Shown: positions 36,342 to 44,852 of the stretch, piece by piece
Numbering within the stretch: position 1 is the stretch's first letter
How the letters are laid out: each line of letters opens with the position of its first letter
Assembly (NCBI RefSeq): GCF_016598535.1
Contig: NZ_CP066779.1
Location: 1,798,001-1,862,000, forward strand
Source of the DNA: Rhodococcus sp. P-2
GTDB lineage: Bacteria; Actinomycetota; Actinomycetes; Mycobacteriales; Mycobacteriaceae
Direction: 5' to 3'
Length of the DNA stretch: 64,000 nucleotides
Notes under the pieces: generated by a model
The model's input: only the letters and a program-made list of their open reading frames with translations
Databases searched by the model: none
What the model was told of the DNA's origin: nothing
Translations under genes and position numbers: made by a program

Positions 36342-36773
36342 CTACTCCGTCTTGTTGACCATCTCCGTGATGATCTCGACGGCCCCGCGCAGCGTCGCGA
36401 GTTCTTCGCCGCCCAGCCCTGCCAACTGCTCGTTCATCCACGCCTCACGCGCATGGGTCTCGTCCGCGAGCAACGCCTGCCCGGCGTCGGAGAGATTCAC
36501 GATGATCTGACGACCGTCCGTGGGATGCGGCGAGCGCTCGACCAGACCGAGCTCGGCGAGAGAAGCAACAACACGCGTCATCGACGGCGGCTGAACTTTC
36601 TCACGTGCTGCGAGTACGCCAGGAGTCATCGGGCCGTACTGATCCAGGCTGGCCAAAGCCGACAGTTGCGTCAGCGATACCTGAGCGTCGACTCTGCGGC
36701 CGCGCAGATGCCTGGTGAGACGCACTACAGCCAGGGAAAGATCGCTGGCCAGCGCACGAGTTTCGGTGGTCAC
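36342..36773 (-). CDS. MarR-family transcriptional regulator
   Basis: This 143-aa winged-helix regulator has the MarR core (SLTQLSALASLDQYGPMTPG, VLAAREKVQPPSMTRVVASL) and the beta-wing (LVERSPHPTDGRQIIVNLSD). It precedes the MFS gene on the same strand and matches Rv0880 in position and strand. A perfect inverted repeat just upstream (36797-36829) is a likely autoregulatory site. Confidence 0.92.
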   Translation of the reverse strand: MTTETRALASDLSLAVVRLTRHLRGRRVDAQVSLTQLSALASLDQYGPMTPGVLAAREKVQPPSMTRVVASLAELGLVERSPHPTDGRQIIVNLSDAGQALLADETHAREAWMNEQLAGLGGEELATLRGAVEIITEMVNKTE

Positions 36774-36796
36774 GCGTCAGACAATACGTCAAGAGC

Positions 36797-36829
36797 TGAC
36801 CGGTAGCTCACGTAATCGAATACCGGTCA
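36797..36829. promoter_or_regulatory. Inverted repeat upstream of the MarR gene
   Basis: Perfect 9-nt arms TGACCGGTA and TACCGGTCA are separated by 15 bp, ending 24 bp upstream of the marR-type start. The site also lies just after the stop of the purine permease gene (36839), so a hairpin role is the alternative. Confidence 0.6.
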
Positions 36830-36838
36830 ACCCTGATT

Positions 36839-38293
36839 TCACGTAAGGGCGTCGGTAATGGGTCCGACAGTGAAGTAGGCCACAAAAAGTGCCGCCACGA
36901 TCCAGAGCAACGGGTGGATCTTCTTGATACCACCGCTGGCAGCGTGCAGGACCACCCATGAAATGAAGCCGACGCCGATGCCGTTGGCGATCGAGTAGGT
37001 GAACGGCATGACGATCATGGTCAAGAACGCCGGGAGCGCCACCGAGAACTTGGTGAAATCGATGTCTCGGACCTGTCCGATCATCAGCGCACCGACGACG
37101 ACCAGAGCGGGTGCAGCTGCCTCGATCGGCACGACGGAGTAGAGCGGCGTCAGGAACATCGCGACGAGGAAGAGCAGTCCGGTGACGACATTTGCCAGGC
37201 CCGTGCGGGCACCTTCGGCGATACCCGACGCGGATTCCACGAACACGGTGTTCGACGACGCCGAAGCGCCACCGCCGACGATCGCGCCCGCGCCTTCGAC
37301 GACAAGCGCGCGGCCGACGTTGGGGAGGTTTCCGTCTTTGTCGGTCAGGCCGGCTTCCTTACCGAGGCCGGTCATCGTGCCCATTGCGTCGAAGAAGTTC
37401 GCGAGTACGAGGGTGAAGACCAACAGGCTGGCGGCCAGAACACCGATGCGTGTGAATGCGCCGAAGATGCTGACGTCGCCGACCAGGCTCAGATCAGGCA
37501 TACCGCCGAGCATGTCCGGGATTGCGGGGATGCTGAGGTTCCAGCCCTTGGGGTTGGTTCCGAGCGAGGGTCCGACGTCGGCCACTGCCTCGATGATCGC
37601 GGCGAGGATCGTCGTGACGACGATGCCGATCAGCAGTCCACCACGAACCTTGCGCACGACCAGAACACCCATGAGCAGCACACCGAAGATGAACACCACG
37701 GTCGGCCACGACGCGATGGAGCCGTTGATTCCGAGTCCGACGGGAACCGTCGTACCGGCAGCATCGGGGATGCGGCGGACGAACCCGGCGTCGACGAGCC
37801 CGATGAAGGCGATGAACATGCCGATACCGGCCGCGATCGCGGACTTCAAAGCCGAGGGAATCGCGTTGAACACCGCAGTCCGGAAACCGGTGAGCGCCAA
37901 CAGAACGATGATCACACCGTCGATGACCACCAGGCCCATCGCCTCGGGCCAGGTGACCTGCGGTGCGATGGTGACCGCGAGCAGGCTGTTGATGCCGAGA
38001 CCCGCGGCGATCGCAAACGGATAGTTGGCAACGACACCGAAGACGATGCTCATCAGGCCGGCCACCAGAGCGGTGACCGCAGCCACCTGGTTGACCGGAA
38101 GGATGTTGCCGAGAACGTCGGTCTTCGCCGCAGCGTCTTCAGCCGAGAAACTGCCGAGGATGAGAGGGTTGAGGACCACGATGTAGGCCATCGCCACGAA
38201 GGTGACGACACCGCCGCGAATCTCGGTCGAGATCGTCGACCCTCGTTCGCTGATCTTGAAATAGGTGTCGAGGATCTTGCCGGGTGCCGCCAT
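36839..38293 (-). CDS. NCS2-family purine permease (AzgA-like)
   Basis: This permease of about 484 aa has at least twelve hydrophobic helices and the AzgA-type features (TISTEIRGGVVTFVAMAYIV; GLGINSLLAVTIAP; NFFDAMGTMTGLGKEAGL; ASASSNTVFVESASGIAEGA). Such proteins import hypoxanthine, adenine or guanine by proton symport. ATG 38293 follows GGGGAAAG; a TTG or other start further upstream would extend into the divergent promoter. It is divergent from the DUF2530 gene. Confidence 0.92.
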   Translation of the reverse strand: MAAPGKILDTYFKISERGSTISTEIRGGVVTFVAMAYIVVLNPLILGSFSAEDAAAKTDVLGNILPVNQVAAVTALVAGLMSIVFGVVANYPFAIAAGLGINSLLAVTIAPQVTWPEAMGLVVIDGVIIVLLALTGFRTAVFNAIPSALKSAIAAGIGMFIAFIGLVDAGFVRRIPDAAGTTVPVGLGINGSIASWPTVVFIFGVLLMGVLVVRKVRGGLLIGIVVTTILAAIIEAVADVGPSLGTNPKGWNLSIPAIPDMLGGMPDLSLVGDVSIFGAFTRIGVLAASLLVFTLVLANFFDAMGTMTGLGKEAGLTDKDGNLPNVGRALVVEGAGAIVGGGASASSNTVFVESASGIAEGARTGLANVVTGLLFLVAMFLTPLYSVVPIEAAAPALVVVGALMIGQVRDIDFTKFSVALPAFLTMIVMPFTYSIANGIGVGFISWVVLHAASGGIKKIHPLLWIVAALFVAYFTVGPITDALT

Positions 38294-38395
38294 GTTTGTT
38301 CTTTCCCCATCGCTGTAGGTCGCCGTGTGCCGGCGCACATGAAGCCGGTCGCACTAGGGAGAGTAGGCCACCGGGGTACGGGTAGCGTTAATTTT

Positions 38396-38653
38396 GTGAC
38401 GGAGACTCGCAACACAACCAGCCTGATCGGCAAATTGTCCGCACCCGCGCCGGCACTGATCATCGGCACCGTGTTGTGGGTGATCGCCACGATCGTGGTC
38501 GCGGTGAGCGGCGATCGTTGGTCGGACGCCCTCCCGATCTGTTACGCGGGTATCGGAGTCGGCTTCCTCGGCTTCGCTCTGTTCTCGATTCAACGACGCG
38601 CAGCTGTGCGCGGAGACAAGGGCGCACAACAGGGCGCCGGCCTGGTCGACTGA
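38396..38653 (+). CDS. DUF2530-like small membrane protein
   Basis: This 85-aa protein has two predicted helices (ALIIGTVLWVIATIVVAVSG and PICYAGIGVGFLGFALFSIQ) followed by a basic tail (RRAAVRGDKG). It fits the DUF2530 family and the position and strand of Rv0879c. GTG 38396 has no ribosome site upstream but follows a TAGCGTTAATTTT stretch, so leaderless translation is plausible. Function unknown. Confidence 0.78.
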   Translation: MTETRNTTSLIGKLSAPAPALIIGTVLWVIATIVVAVSGDRWSDALPICYAGIGVGFLGFALFSIQRRAAVRGDKGAQQGAGLVD

Positions 38654-38745
38654 ACGGGTCGATTCAACCCTCTTCAGTATGGTACGCCTACCCTGCACTT
38701 CTGTGCCGATCCTGGCTCGCCGACGCTGAAAGGAACCACGTCACC

Positions 38746-39807
38746 GTGAAGACCCCCTCCCGAGACCGATGGAAAAGCAGCAACCGTTCGAAAAGTCGAG
38801 CACGTTGGACGAAACTGACATCCGTTGCTCTGGTCGTGCTGGTCGGCACAGCACTCGTCTCCTGCAGTTCGGACGAGGACGACACTTCGAGTGGTTCGTC
38901 GGGTTCCGGTGGCGGCGCCTTCCCCGTCACGATCGATCACGCCTTCGGTAGCACCACGATCGATTCCGAACCACAACGGATCGTCACCGTCGGCTACAAC
39001 GACGAGCAGGCTCTACTGGCCTTGGGCATCAAGCCCGTGGGAATGGTCAACCAGTACCCGGGCGAACCGGACGTCAACCGCACGTGGCCGTGGGTCACCG
39101 GCCCTTGGGGCGGAACCGAACCGACCGTCGTCGGCAGCAATCCCGAAACCACGATCAGCGTCGAAAAGATCGCCGCGCTCGAGCCCGACCTGATCCTCGC
39201 TCTCTACTCGAGCATCGACAAAGACCTGTACAGCACACTTTCCGCGATCGCCCCCACCGTCGCGAAGGACCCGGCTTACGGCGACTACGCAACTCCGTGG
39301 CAGATCACGACGAAGACCGCGGCGAAGGCAGTGGGTCGCGAAGCCGACGGCGAGAAGTTGGTCGCCGATATCGACAAGCAGTTCGCCGACGCCAGAAGCG
39401 CACACCCGGAATTTGCAGACCAGACCGCGGTGATCATCAGCGTCGACGCGACCCCGGAGTTCTACGCCTTCTCGTCCGAGGACGCCCGCGGACGGGTCCT
39501 CGGCAGTCTCGGTTTCAAACCTGCCCCGGCGGTCGAGGCCTTGATGAACGGTGAGTTCTACGCGCCGATCTCCACCGAACGACTCGATCTCCTCGACGTG
39601 GACCGTCTCGTTGTCATCGGCAATCCCGATGCCGCCCAGGCAGTCCGAAACAATCCCGGATTCCAGCAACTCGACGTGGTCAAGAACAACCGCGTCGTCT
39701 ACGTCAACGACGATCAGGCCCCGCAGGTCGGCGCGGCCCTGACCGCGAGCTCGGCACTGAGCTTGCCGTGGGCCACGAGCCAACTACTCGCCGAACTCAC
39801 GAAGTAA
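38746..39807 (+). CDS. Iron-siderophore ABC transporter substrate-binding lipoprotein
   Basis: This 353-aa lipoprotein has a basic n-region and lipobox LVSC (Cys40), then a FepB/FecB-type periplasmic binding domain (FGSTTIDSEPQRIVTVGYND; EKIAALEPDLILALYSS; ERLDLLDVDRLVVIGNP). It would bind a ferric siderophore at the cell surface and hand it to an ABC permease encoded elsewhere. GTG 38746 follows AAAGGA. A weak IdeR-like sequence lies upstream (38678-38696, 11 of 19). It is an orphan here, with no permease or ATPase gene beside it. The 3' end overlaps the PAP2 gene by 11 bp. Confidence 0.9.
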   Translation: MKTPSRDRWKSSNRSKSRARWTKLTSVALVVLVGTALVSCSSDEDDTSSGSSGSGGGAFPVTIDHAFGSTTIDSEPQRIVTVGYNDEQALLALGIKPVGMVNQYPGEPDVNRTWPWVTGPWGGTEPTVVGSNPETTISVEKIAALEPDLILALYSSIDKDLYSTLSAIAPTVAKDPAYGDYATPWQITTKTAAKAVGREADGEKLVADIDKQFADARSAHPEFADQTAVIISVDATPEFYAFSSEDARGRVLGSLGFKPAPAVEALMNGEFYAPISTERLDLLDVDRLVVIGNPDAAQAVRNNPGFQQLDVVKNNRVVYVNDDQAPQVGAALTASSALSLPWATSQLLAELTK

Positions 39808-40348
39808 CCAGCGCCCGGCGCTTCCTGATCTGCGCGGTCCCCCAAATCCATACGCCTGCCCACACCATCCCGAACGCCCAGCCTGCCAGCACATCGGTCA
39901 TCCAATGGGCAGCAAGATAGACGCGGGAGAATCCGACGGCGACCGTGTACAGGCCGAGGCTCGCGAGCATTGCCATCTTCGCGAGCCTCGGCAAGGCAAG
40001 CCGAAGGATCACGGCGGCAACCGAAGTCGCGAGGATCGCACTCATCATCGCGTGGCCCGACGGGAACGAATACGAATCGATTTCGATCAAACGCTCCGGA
40101 ACGGGTGGGCGGGTCCGGGTGAAGATCCGCTTCAATCCGCTCATCACGAGCAGACCGGTCAACATCGACCCGGCGATCAGCAGAGCTTCGGTGCGTAGTC
40201 CCCGAACCAGAAGCACGATGGTGAGCAGCGTCGCGATCAGCCACGACGCGAGTGTTCCGCCGCTGTCGGTGATGACGTCGACTACGTCGACGAGCCACCC
40301 CGTCCGCTGACTCACCGCGCTGTCGAGCACCCACTGGTCGAAAGACAT
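39797..40348 (-). CDS. PAP2-family membrane phosphatase
   Basis: This 183-aa protein carries all three PAP2 motifs: KRIFTRTRP (K-x6-RP), PSGH and SRVYLAAHWMTD (SR-x5-H-x3-D), spread over six predicted helices. Family members dephosphorylate lipid phosphates such as undecaprenyl pyrophosphate or phosphatidic acid on the outer face of the membrane. It follows the Hsp90-like gene by 6 bp on the same strand, so they are probably cotranscribed. Confidence 0.93.
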   Translation of the reverse strand: MSFDQWVLDSAVSQRTGWLVDVVDVITDSGGTLASWLIATLLTIVLLVRGLRTEALLIAGSMLTGLLVMSGLKRIFTRTRPPVPERLIEIDSYSFPSGHAMMSAILATSVAAVILRLALPRLAKMAMLASLGLYTVAVGFSRVYLAAHWMTDVLAGWAFGMVWAGVWIWGTAQIRKRRALVTS

Positions 40349-40354
40349 CTACCC

Positions 40355-43027
40355 TCACATCCCTTGCGGCAGGGTCCACGTGCGCATCACGTGATGAACG
40401 TCGTCCGAGTCCACCCACCACGGCACGGTCACCGTCGCCTCCACCGCTCCCGTCAGTTCCACTGTCAGTTCGTGGTGGATCACTACCTCGCCGCCGGGAA
40501 CCTCACGGCCGAGGGCGGCGAAGCCGAGAACCGCCTGTGGTTCGTTCGCCCACGTAGTCACGATGCCGGTGCTGCTCACTCGACCGTGAACGGACGTAGA
40601 CGCCGTCGCGACGTCGAGCAGATCCGCCAATGCGTCAGCCGTATCGAAACTGCCGAGCACCACTCGTTGTGCAGGTAGTGCCGCCCCCAGCCACGGTCGG
40701 TCGAGGACAAGAGCGTCGCCGGGATCGACCAGATCGCCGGAAAGCCCGCGCACGAACGGCGGCAGGTGCAGTTCCTCCAGGTCGAGAACCCGTCGCTGAG
40801 CTGCCTCGCCCAGCAGTCGGTGTGTCCGAGCGACGACCGCGGAGGCCGGCATCCGCAGTGGGTCGGCAAGCCGATCGAGTAGCAGCTGAGCCAGTTCCGG
40901 ATCGTCGACGGTATCCGATGCCAGCAATCCGGAGAAGAATCCGGCGTCGGGGTGTTCGGCGGCATCGAGCAATCCCTCGAAGGTGCGATCTCCCGGAGCG
41001 CGCAGCAAGCCCAGCACCTCACCGCTCAGTTCCGCATTCGAACGCAACCACCACGCCGTGTATCCACGACGGTCGGTGAGCAGCGCCCGTGTCGCCGGTG
41101 ACTCGACCAGCAGCGACAACGCCTGCGGCCAGCGGTCTTCGTCCACGAGATCGAGATCGCGCACGGCTTCGACGCATTCGGGGTCCTCGTCGAGGGTGTC
41201 CCACCATGCGTCTTCGGCGTCGAGATCGTGATCGGGGCCGGACGGCAATTCCTCACGGACCACCGTGAAGCTCCACCCGACACCGACTACCCGTAGCGCC
41301 TGCTCCCCCACCTGTTGAACGAAATCAGCGTCGACGATACCGAAGGGAGAATCCTCGACCAGGACGCTTGCGAGGGGAGCTCCCGGAAGCAGAAGTTGGT
41401 CGGCAGACCGCAATTCGCCATCCGAATCAGGAAGCAGCACTTCACCGATCCACGACGGCAGCGCTCCTGGCGCCACATGGGCCGCCAGTCCGAGCACCAC
41501 CTGCGCCAAGTCCGCCGCTACCGAATCATCCTGATCCGCAGCATCTTCGATCAATGCTCGCAGTGCCGGATCGGACAGCAGGTCGGTGGCACTGGCGGTC
41601 TGTGCTCCCAATCGGGACAGCAACGGGTGCGCTGCGACAGGATGGACCAACCTCGTCCACTGCACCGACGGTGAGTCTTCGCCCAGTTCGACGCCGACGA
41701 CGACGGTCCGCGGACCGGTCACCGTTCGTCCGTCGGAAAGCGGAACCGGCAGTGTTCCAAGCTCTTCCACCGCGAGAGTGTCGATCACCAAGGGTTCGAG
41801 AGCCGAATAGAGTCGATTCCACCACTTCGGTTCACGTTCCACGCCGCTGAGCAGTTCGGCGATACGCGCGAGCCCGATGCGGTGCGTCGAGACCGCCGCG
41901 AGCGCTCGCTCGTGCTTGGGCCCGGAGAGCTCGGGGACAACCAGGCCGCCGATGATGTCGGTGAGCAACTCGGCAAGGTCATCACTGAGCCCGGGCACCA
42001 CGGATGCTCGCTGCGGCGCGCGGTCGGGTTCACCGACCACCGGAAGCCACTCGTTTTCCTGCAGCTCCTTCAGAAGCGCTTCGCGCAGAAGCGAATCGGT
42101 TTCGCTGCGGGCAAAGGCAGGGATCGGGACGAGTGCCGTTCGCTGCCGAGGAGGTAGTGCAGCAAGGAACTTCGCATACCCCTCGGCAAGCGGAGCGATC
42201 GGTGCAGCGGGCATGAGGCGTCGCCGATCGGGTTGCATTGCAATGTCGGCAATGACGATCGCGGGGATCGACAGTTCCTCGTCGGATCGCGTCGGCGCCC
42301 GCAGGACGTCGCCTGCGACCGGCTCGACGACCCCGTCGCGGACCGGAACCAACCATCGTGCGTCAGCCGCCGTGTACTGCCACCACGTGCGATCACCAAT
42401 GGAGATCTCGACGAGACCGGACTCCAACACTCGTTCCGATCGCTGAAAGATCTTCTCGCCCACACGAATAGATCCGAGGGCCGGAAGTTCGAGAAGCAGG
42501 TCGACGGCCTCGCGCGTCATCTGCGAAAGCAGCGCTGCGGCATCGACTTCCGGCCGAAGCGTCAGCACCACTTCCGAATCGGCACCGTCGCTCGGTAATT
42601 CGCCCGAGGGCCACACCAAACGAAGTACGGGGACACCGGTTTCCGGCACGGGGAGCTCGCGTGACTCGATCTCGCGCAGCGTGTGTGACGCGGAGAACCG
42701 AATCGATCCCGTCGACGAGCGCAGCTCCACCTCGTCACCGACCGAGAGAACTGCCGAGAATCCGACTCCGAACCGGCCCGTCACACCTTCGTCGGTGTCG
42801 ACCTTGTTCGACGCTCGCAGCGCGGTGAGTGCGTGGACGCCGGATTCGTCCAGCGGACGGCCGGTGTTCGCCACCGTCAGAGTCCGACCGTCCAGGTCCA
42901 CCCACAGTGAGCCCTCGATGCCCTCGCGCGCCGCCGCATCGGCAGCGTTCTGCGCCAACTCGGTGAGCAGACGGTCGCGGTACCCGGCCTTCGCGAGGTC
43001 GGATTCCGCAGCCGCGTCTTCACGCAA
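40355..43027 (-). CDS. Large GHKL/Hsp90-like ATPase (sacsin N-terminal-like domain)
   Basis: This protein of at least 890 aa has an N-terminal Hsp90-type ATP-binding domain: N-box (RDRLLTELAQNAADAAAREG), LTVANTGRPLD (D-x-G-like loop) and GRFGVGFSAVLSVGDEVELR. The remaining 700 residues are acidic, Leu/Val-rich and have no domain I can name. Its cellular role is unknown; chaperone-like activity is inferred. The first usable start codon is TTG 43027, but the frame is open and protein-like for 24 more codons upstream (VEDPFGTDALREATLRAWSE), back to the DUF3027 stop. See findings. It is followed by the PAP2 gene. Confidence 0.85.
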   Translation of the reverse strand: MREDAAAESDLAKAGYRDRLLTELAQNAADAAAREGIEGSLWVDLDGRTLTVANTGRPLDESGVHALTALRASNKVDTDEGVTGRFGVGFSAVLSVGDEVELRSSTGSIRFSASHTLREIESRELPVPETGVPVLRLVWPSGELPSDGADSEVVLTLRPEVDAAALLSQMTREAVDLLLELPALGSIRVGEKIFQRSERVLESGLVEISIGDRTWWQYTAADARWLVPVRDGVVEPVAGDVLRAPTRSDEELSIPAIVIADIAMQPDRRRLMPAAPIAPLAEGYAKFLAALPPRQRTALVPIPAFARSETDSLLREALLKELQENEWLPVVGEPDRAPQRASVVPGLSDDLAELLTDIIGGLVVPELSGPKHERALAAVSTHRIGLARIAELLSGVEREPKWWNRLYSALEPLVIDTLAVEELGTLPVPLSDGRTVTGPRTVVVGVELGEDSPSVQWTRLVHPVAAHPLLSRLGAQTASATDLLSDPALRALIEDAADQDDSVAADLAQVVLGLAAHVAPGALPSWIGEVLLPDSDGELRSADQLLLPGAPLASVLVEDSPFGIVDADFVQQVGEQALRVVGVGWSFTVVREELPSGPDHDLDAEDAWWDTLDEDPECVEAVRDLDLVDEDRWPQALSLLVESPATRALLTDRRGYTAWWLRSNAELSGEVLGLLRAPGDRTFEGLLDAAEHPDAGFFSGLLASDTVDDPELAQLLLDRLADPLRMPASAVVARTHRLLGEAAQRRVLDLEELHLPPFVRGLSGDLVDPGDALVLDRPWLGAALPAQRVVLGSFDTADALADLLDVATASTSVHGRVSSTGIVTTWANEPQAVLGFAALGREVPGGEVVIHHELTVELTGAVEATVTVPWWVDSDDVHHVMRTWTLPQGM

Positions 43028-43095
43028 TCGCGTCGGAGATTCCGACCACGCGCGCAGCGTCGCCTCGCGGAGTGCGTCCGTGCCGAACGGATCTT

Positions 43096-43896
43096 CTACT
43101 CGGTGGATACCGAATCCTCAACTGCAACAACGCTCGACGGGCGAGCGGGCACCGCAATCAGCTCGACTGCTCCGTCGTCGAATGCGTCGAACTGCGGCGA
43201 TCCCGCACCGAGCGGCAGGCTGGTGTCCGAGTGCGCGCCACAACCGTAGGACGCGCTGACCACACGGCCGTCTGCGGAGAGTTCGTTTCCGCACACGCCG
43301 AACGCTGCGTGCAACGAACCGGCGAGCGGCAGGAAGAAACCACACAGCCCACACGTCGACGGAGCAGCCTTCGCCATCTCCGACTCCGGGCCGAAGTCAC
43401 CGTCGAACCAACGCTGCGCGGCATCGAGTCGACCCTCGAGGCTCATGACCTGTTTGCGGCCGAGCCCGATTTCGAGAGCTACCTCGTCGACTTCCGGGTC
43501 ACCGGTGGCGACGTAGCCGGGAACGAGCCGAGGATCCTCGGCCGGCGGAGCCAGTAGGTCACCGACGGAGAGATCGCCGGGACGGATCCGCTGATCCCAT
43601 GGCAGCCATTCCGGCGCAACCAACGCGTCGGGACCTGGCAGCAGCGCCAACTCACTGACCGTTGCGTGGGTGTCCTCCGGTCCGGCAGCGACGACGACCG
43701 CCCACTGCCAACCGCGGTATCCCGGAATGTCTGCTGCAAATCGATGGGTGGCGGCAAATTCGTCCTCCGACGTCACGCCGAGGTATGCCCCCACACCGCC
43801 TTCATGCAGGTCGACGACTGCCGTTCGGGCAAGCTCGACCGCATCGGCCAGTACTGGGCGCGGCACTGCACGCTCTGGAGAAGTAGCAACACTCAC
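43096..43896 (-). CDS. DUF3027 family protein
   Basis: This 266-aa protein matches the actinobacterial DUF3027 family (Rv0877 position): DFGPESEMAKAAPSTCGLCG followed by FFLPLAGSLHAAFGVCGNEL, with CGLCGF and later YGCGAHSD as probable metal-binding cysteines and histidine. GTG 43896 gives the usual length, but its GGAGGA site is only one base away, so the exact start is uncertain. The stop overlaps the start region of the Hsp90-like gene, which suggests coupling. Confidence 0.88.
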   Translation of the reverse strand: MSVATSPERAVPRPVLADAVELARTAVVDLHEGGVGAYLGVTSEDEFAATHRFAADIPGYRGWQWAVVVAAGPEDTHATVSELALLPGPDALVAPEWLPWDQRIRPGDLSVGDLLAPPAEDPRLVPGYVATGDPEVDEVALEIGLGRKQVMSLEGRLDAAQRWFDGDFGPESEMAKAAPSTCGLCGFFLPLAGSLHAAFGVCGNELSADGRVVSASYGCGAHSDTSLPLGAGSPQFDAFDDGAVELIAVPARPSSVVAVEDSVSTE

Positions 43897-43955
43897 TCCT
43901 CCAGTTTGCCGCACCACCGCAAGTCCGCAACGCACTGGGCTGCCATGCTGGGCAG

Positions 43956-44786
43956 ATGAGTAGGTCACACGCCAATTCCGTGCGTACTTTCGCAGTGGTC
44001 GCCGTGATCGCGTCGGCCTTGGTGGGGTGCTCCGATTCCCCCGGTACCCCCGACAACCTCACGACCGAAACCGGCTCCGTCGAGATCGTCCGAGTGTCCG
44101 CGCACGATCCCGGCGCGTTCACGCAAGGCCTCGAGATCGACGGAAATCGCCTCTACGAAAGTACCGGGCGCGTCGGGCAGTCCTGGGTCCGCTCGAGCGA
44201 TATCTCGGACGAGCAGTCCCCCGCTTCGGGACCGGAGATTGCACGTGCCGATCTCGACCCGCCGTTGTTCGGTGAGGGCATCACGATCGCCGGAGACACA
44301 CTGTGGCAACTCACCTGGAAGGACGGCGTCGCAATCGCCCGGGACAAGAACACTCTGAGCGAACGTGAACGGTTCCCCCTCGACACCGAGGGATGGGGAA
44401 TCTGTTCACTCGGGGATCGGCTGGTCTCCAGCGACGGTTCGGCCAGGTTGACCTTTCGCGATCCCGAAACCTTCGCGTCGATCTCCACGATCGACGTCAC
44501 CAGAGCCTCGGAGTCCGTCGGCAAACTGAACGAACTGGAATGCGCCGAAGACGGCTTCGTCTACGCGAATGTCTGGACCACGGACACCGTCGTCCGAATC
44601 GATCCGGCGGACGGGCGCGTCACCAACGTGTACGACGCTTCGCCGCTACGCGAAGAACTCGTCACGGATGGATCGACCAGCACCGTCGACGTTCTCAACG
44701 GCATCGCGCAGATTCCCGGTACCGATCGATTCCTGCTCACCGGCAAGTATTGGCCGCAGATGTTCGAAGTCCGTTTTGTTAACTGA
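43956..44786 (+). CDS. Glutaminyl-peptide cyclotransferase, lipoprotein
   Basis: This 276-aa protein has a lipoprotein signal (lipobox LVGC, Cys25) and the five-bladed propeller of plant-type glutaminyl cyclases: HDPGAFTQGLEIDGNRLYES, LWQLTWKDGVAIARDK, FPLDTEGWGICSLGDRLVSS, LNELECAEDGFVYANVW and NGIAQIPGTDRFLLTGKYWP. It converts N-terminal glutamine to pyroglutamate outside the cell. It is divergent from DUF3027 and 66 bp before the MFS gene. Confidence 0.93.
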   Translation: MSRSHANSVRTFAVVAVIASALVGCSDSPGTPDNLTTETGSVEIVRVSAHDPGAFTQGLEIDGNRLYESTGRVGQSWVRSSDISDEQSPASGPEIARADLDPPLFGEGITIAGDTLWQLTWKDGVAIARDKNTLSERERFPLDTEGWGICSLGDRLVSSDGSARLTFRDPETFASISTIDVTRASESVGKLNELECAEDGFVYANVWTTDTVVRIDPADGRVTNVYDASPLREELVTDGSTSTVDVLNGIAQIPGTDRFLLTGKYWPQMFEVRFVN

Positions 44787-44852
44787 GTCCGACATGACAC
44801 AGGACTCGCAGGGGTGTGCGTGGTAGCCGCGCCGACACTAGGACAGAATTGA

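Noticed and set aside
38678-38696. IdeR box upstream of the siderophore-binding lipoprotein
   Set aside because: Only 11 of 19 positions fit the consensus; too weak to list as a site.
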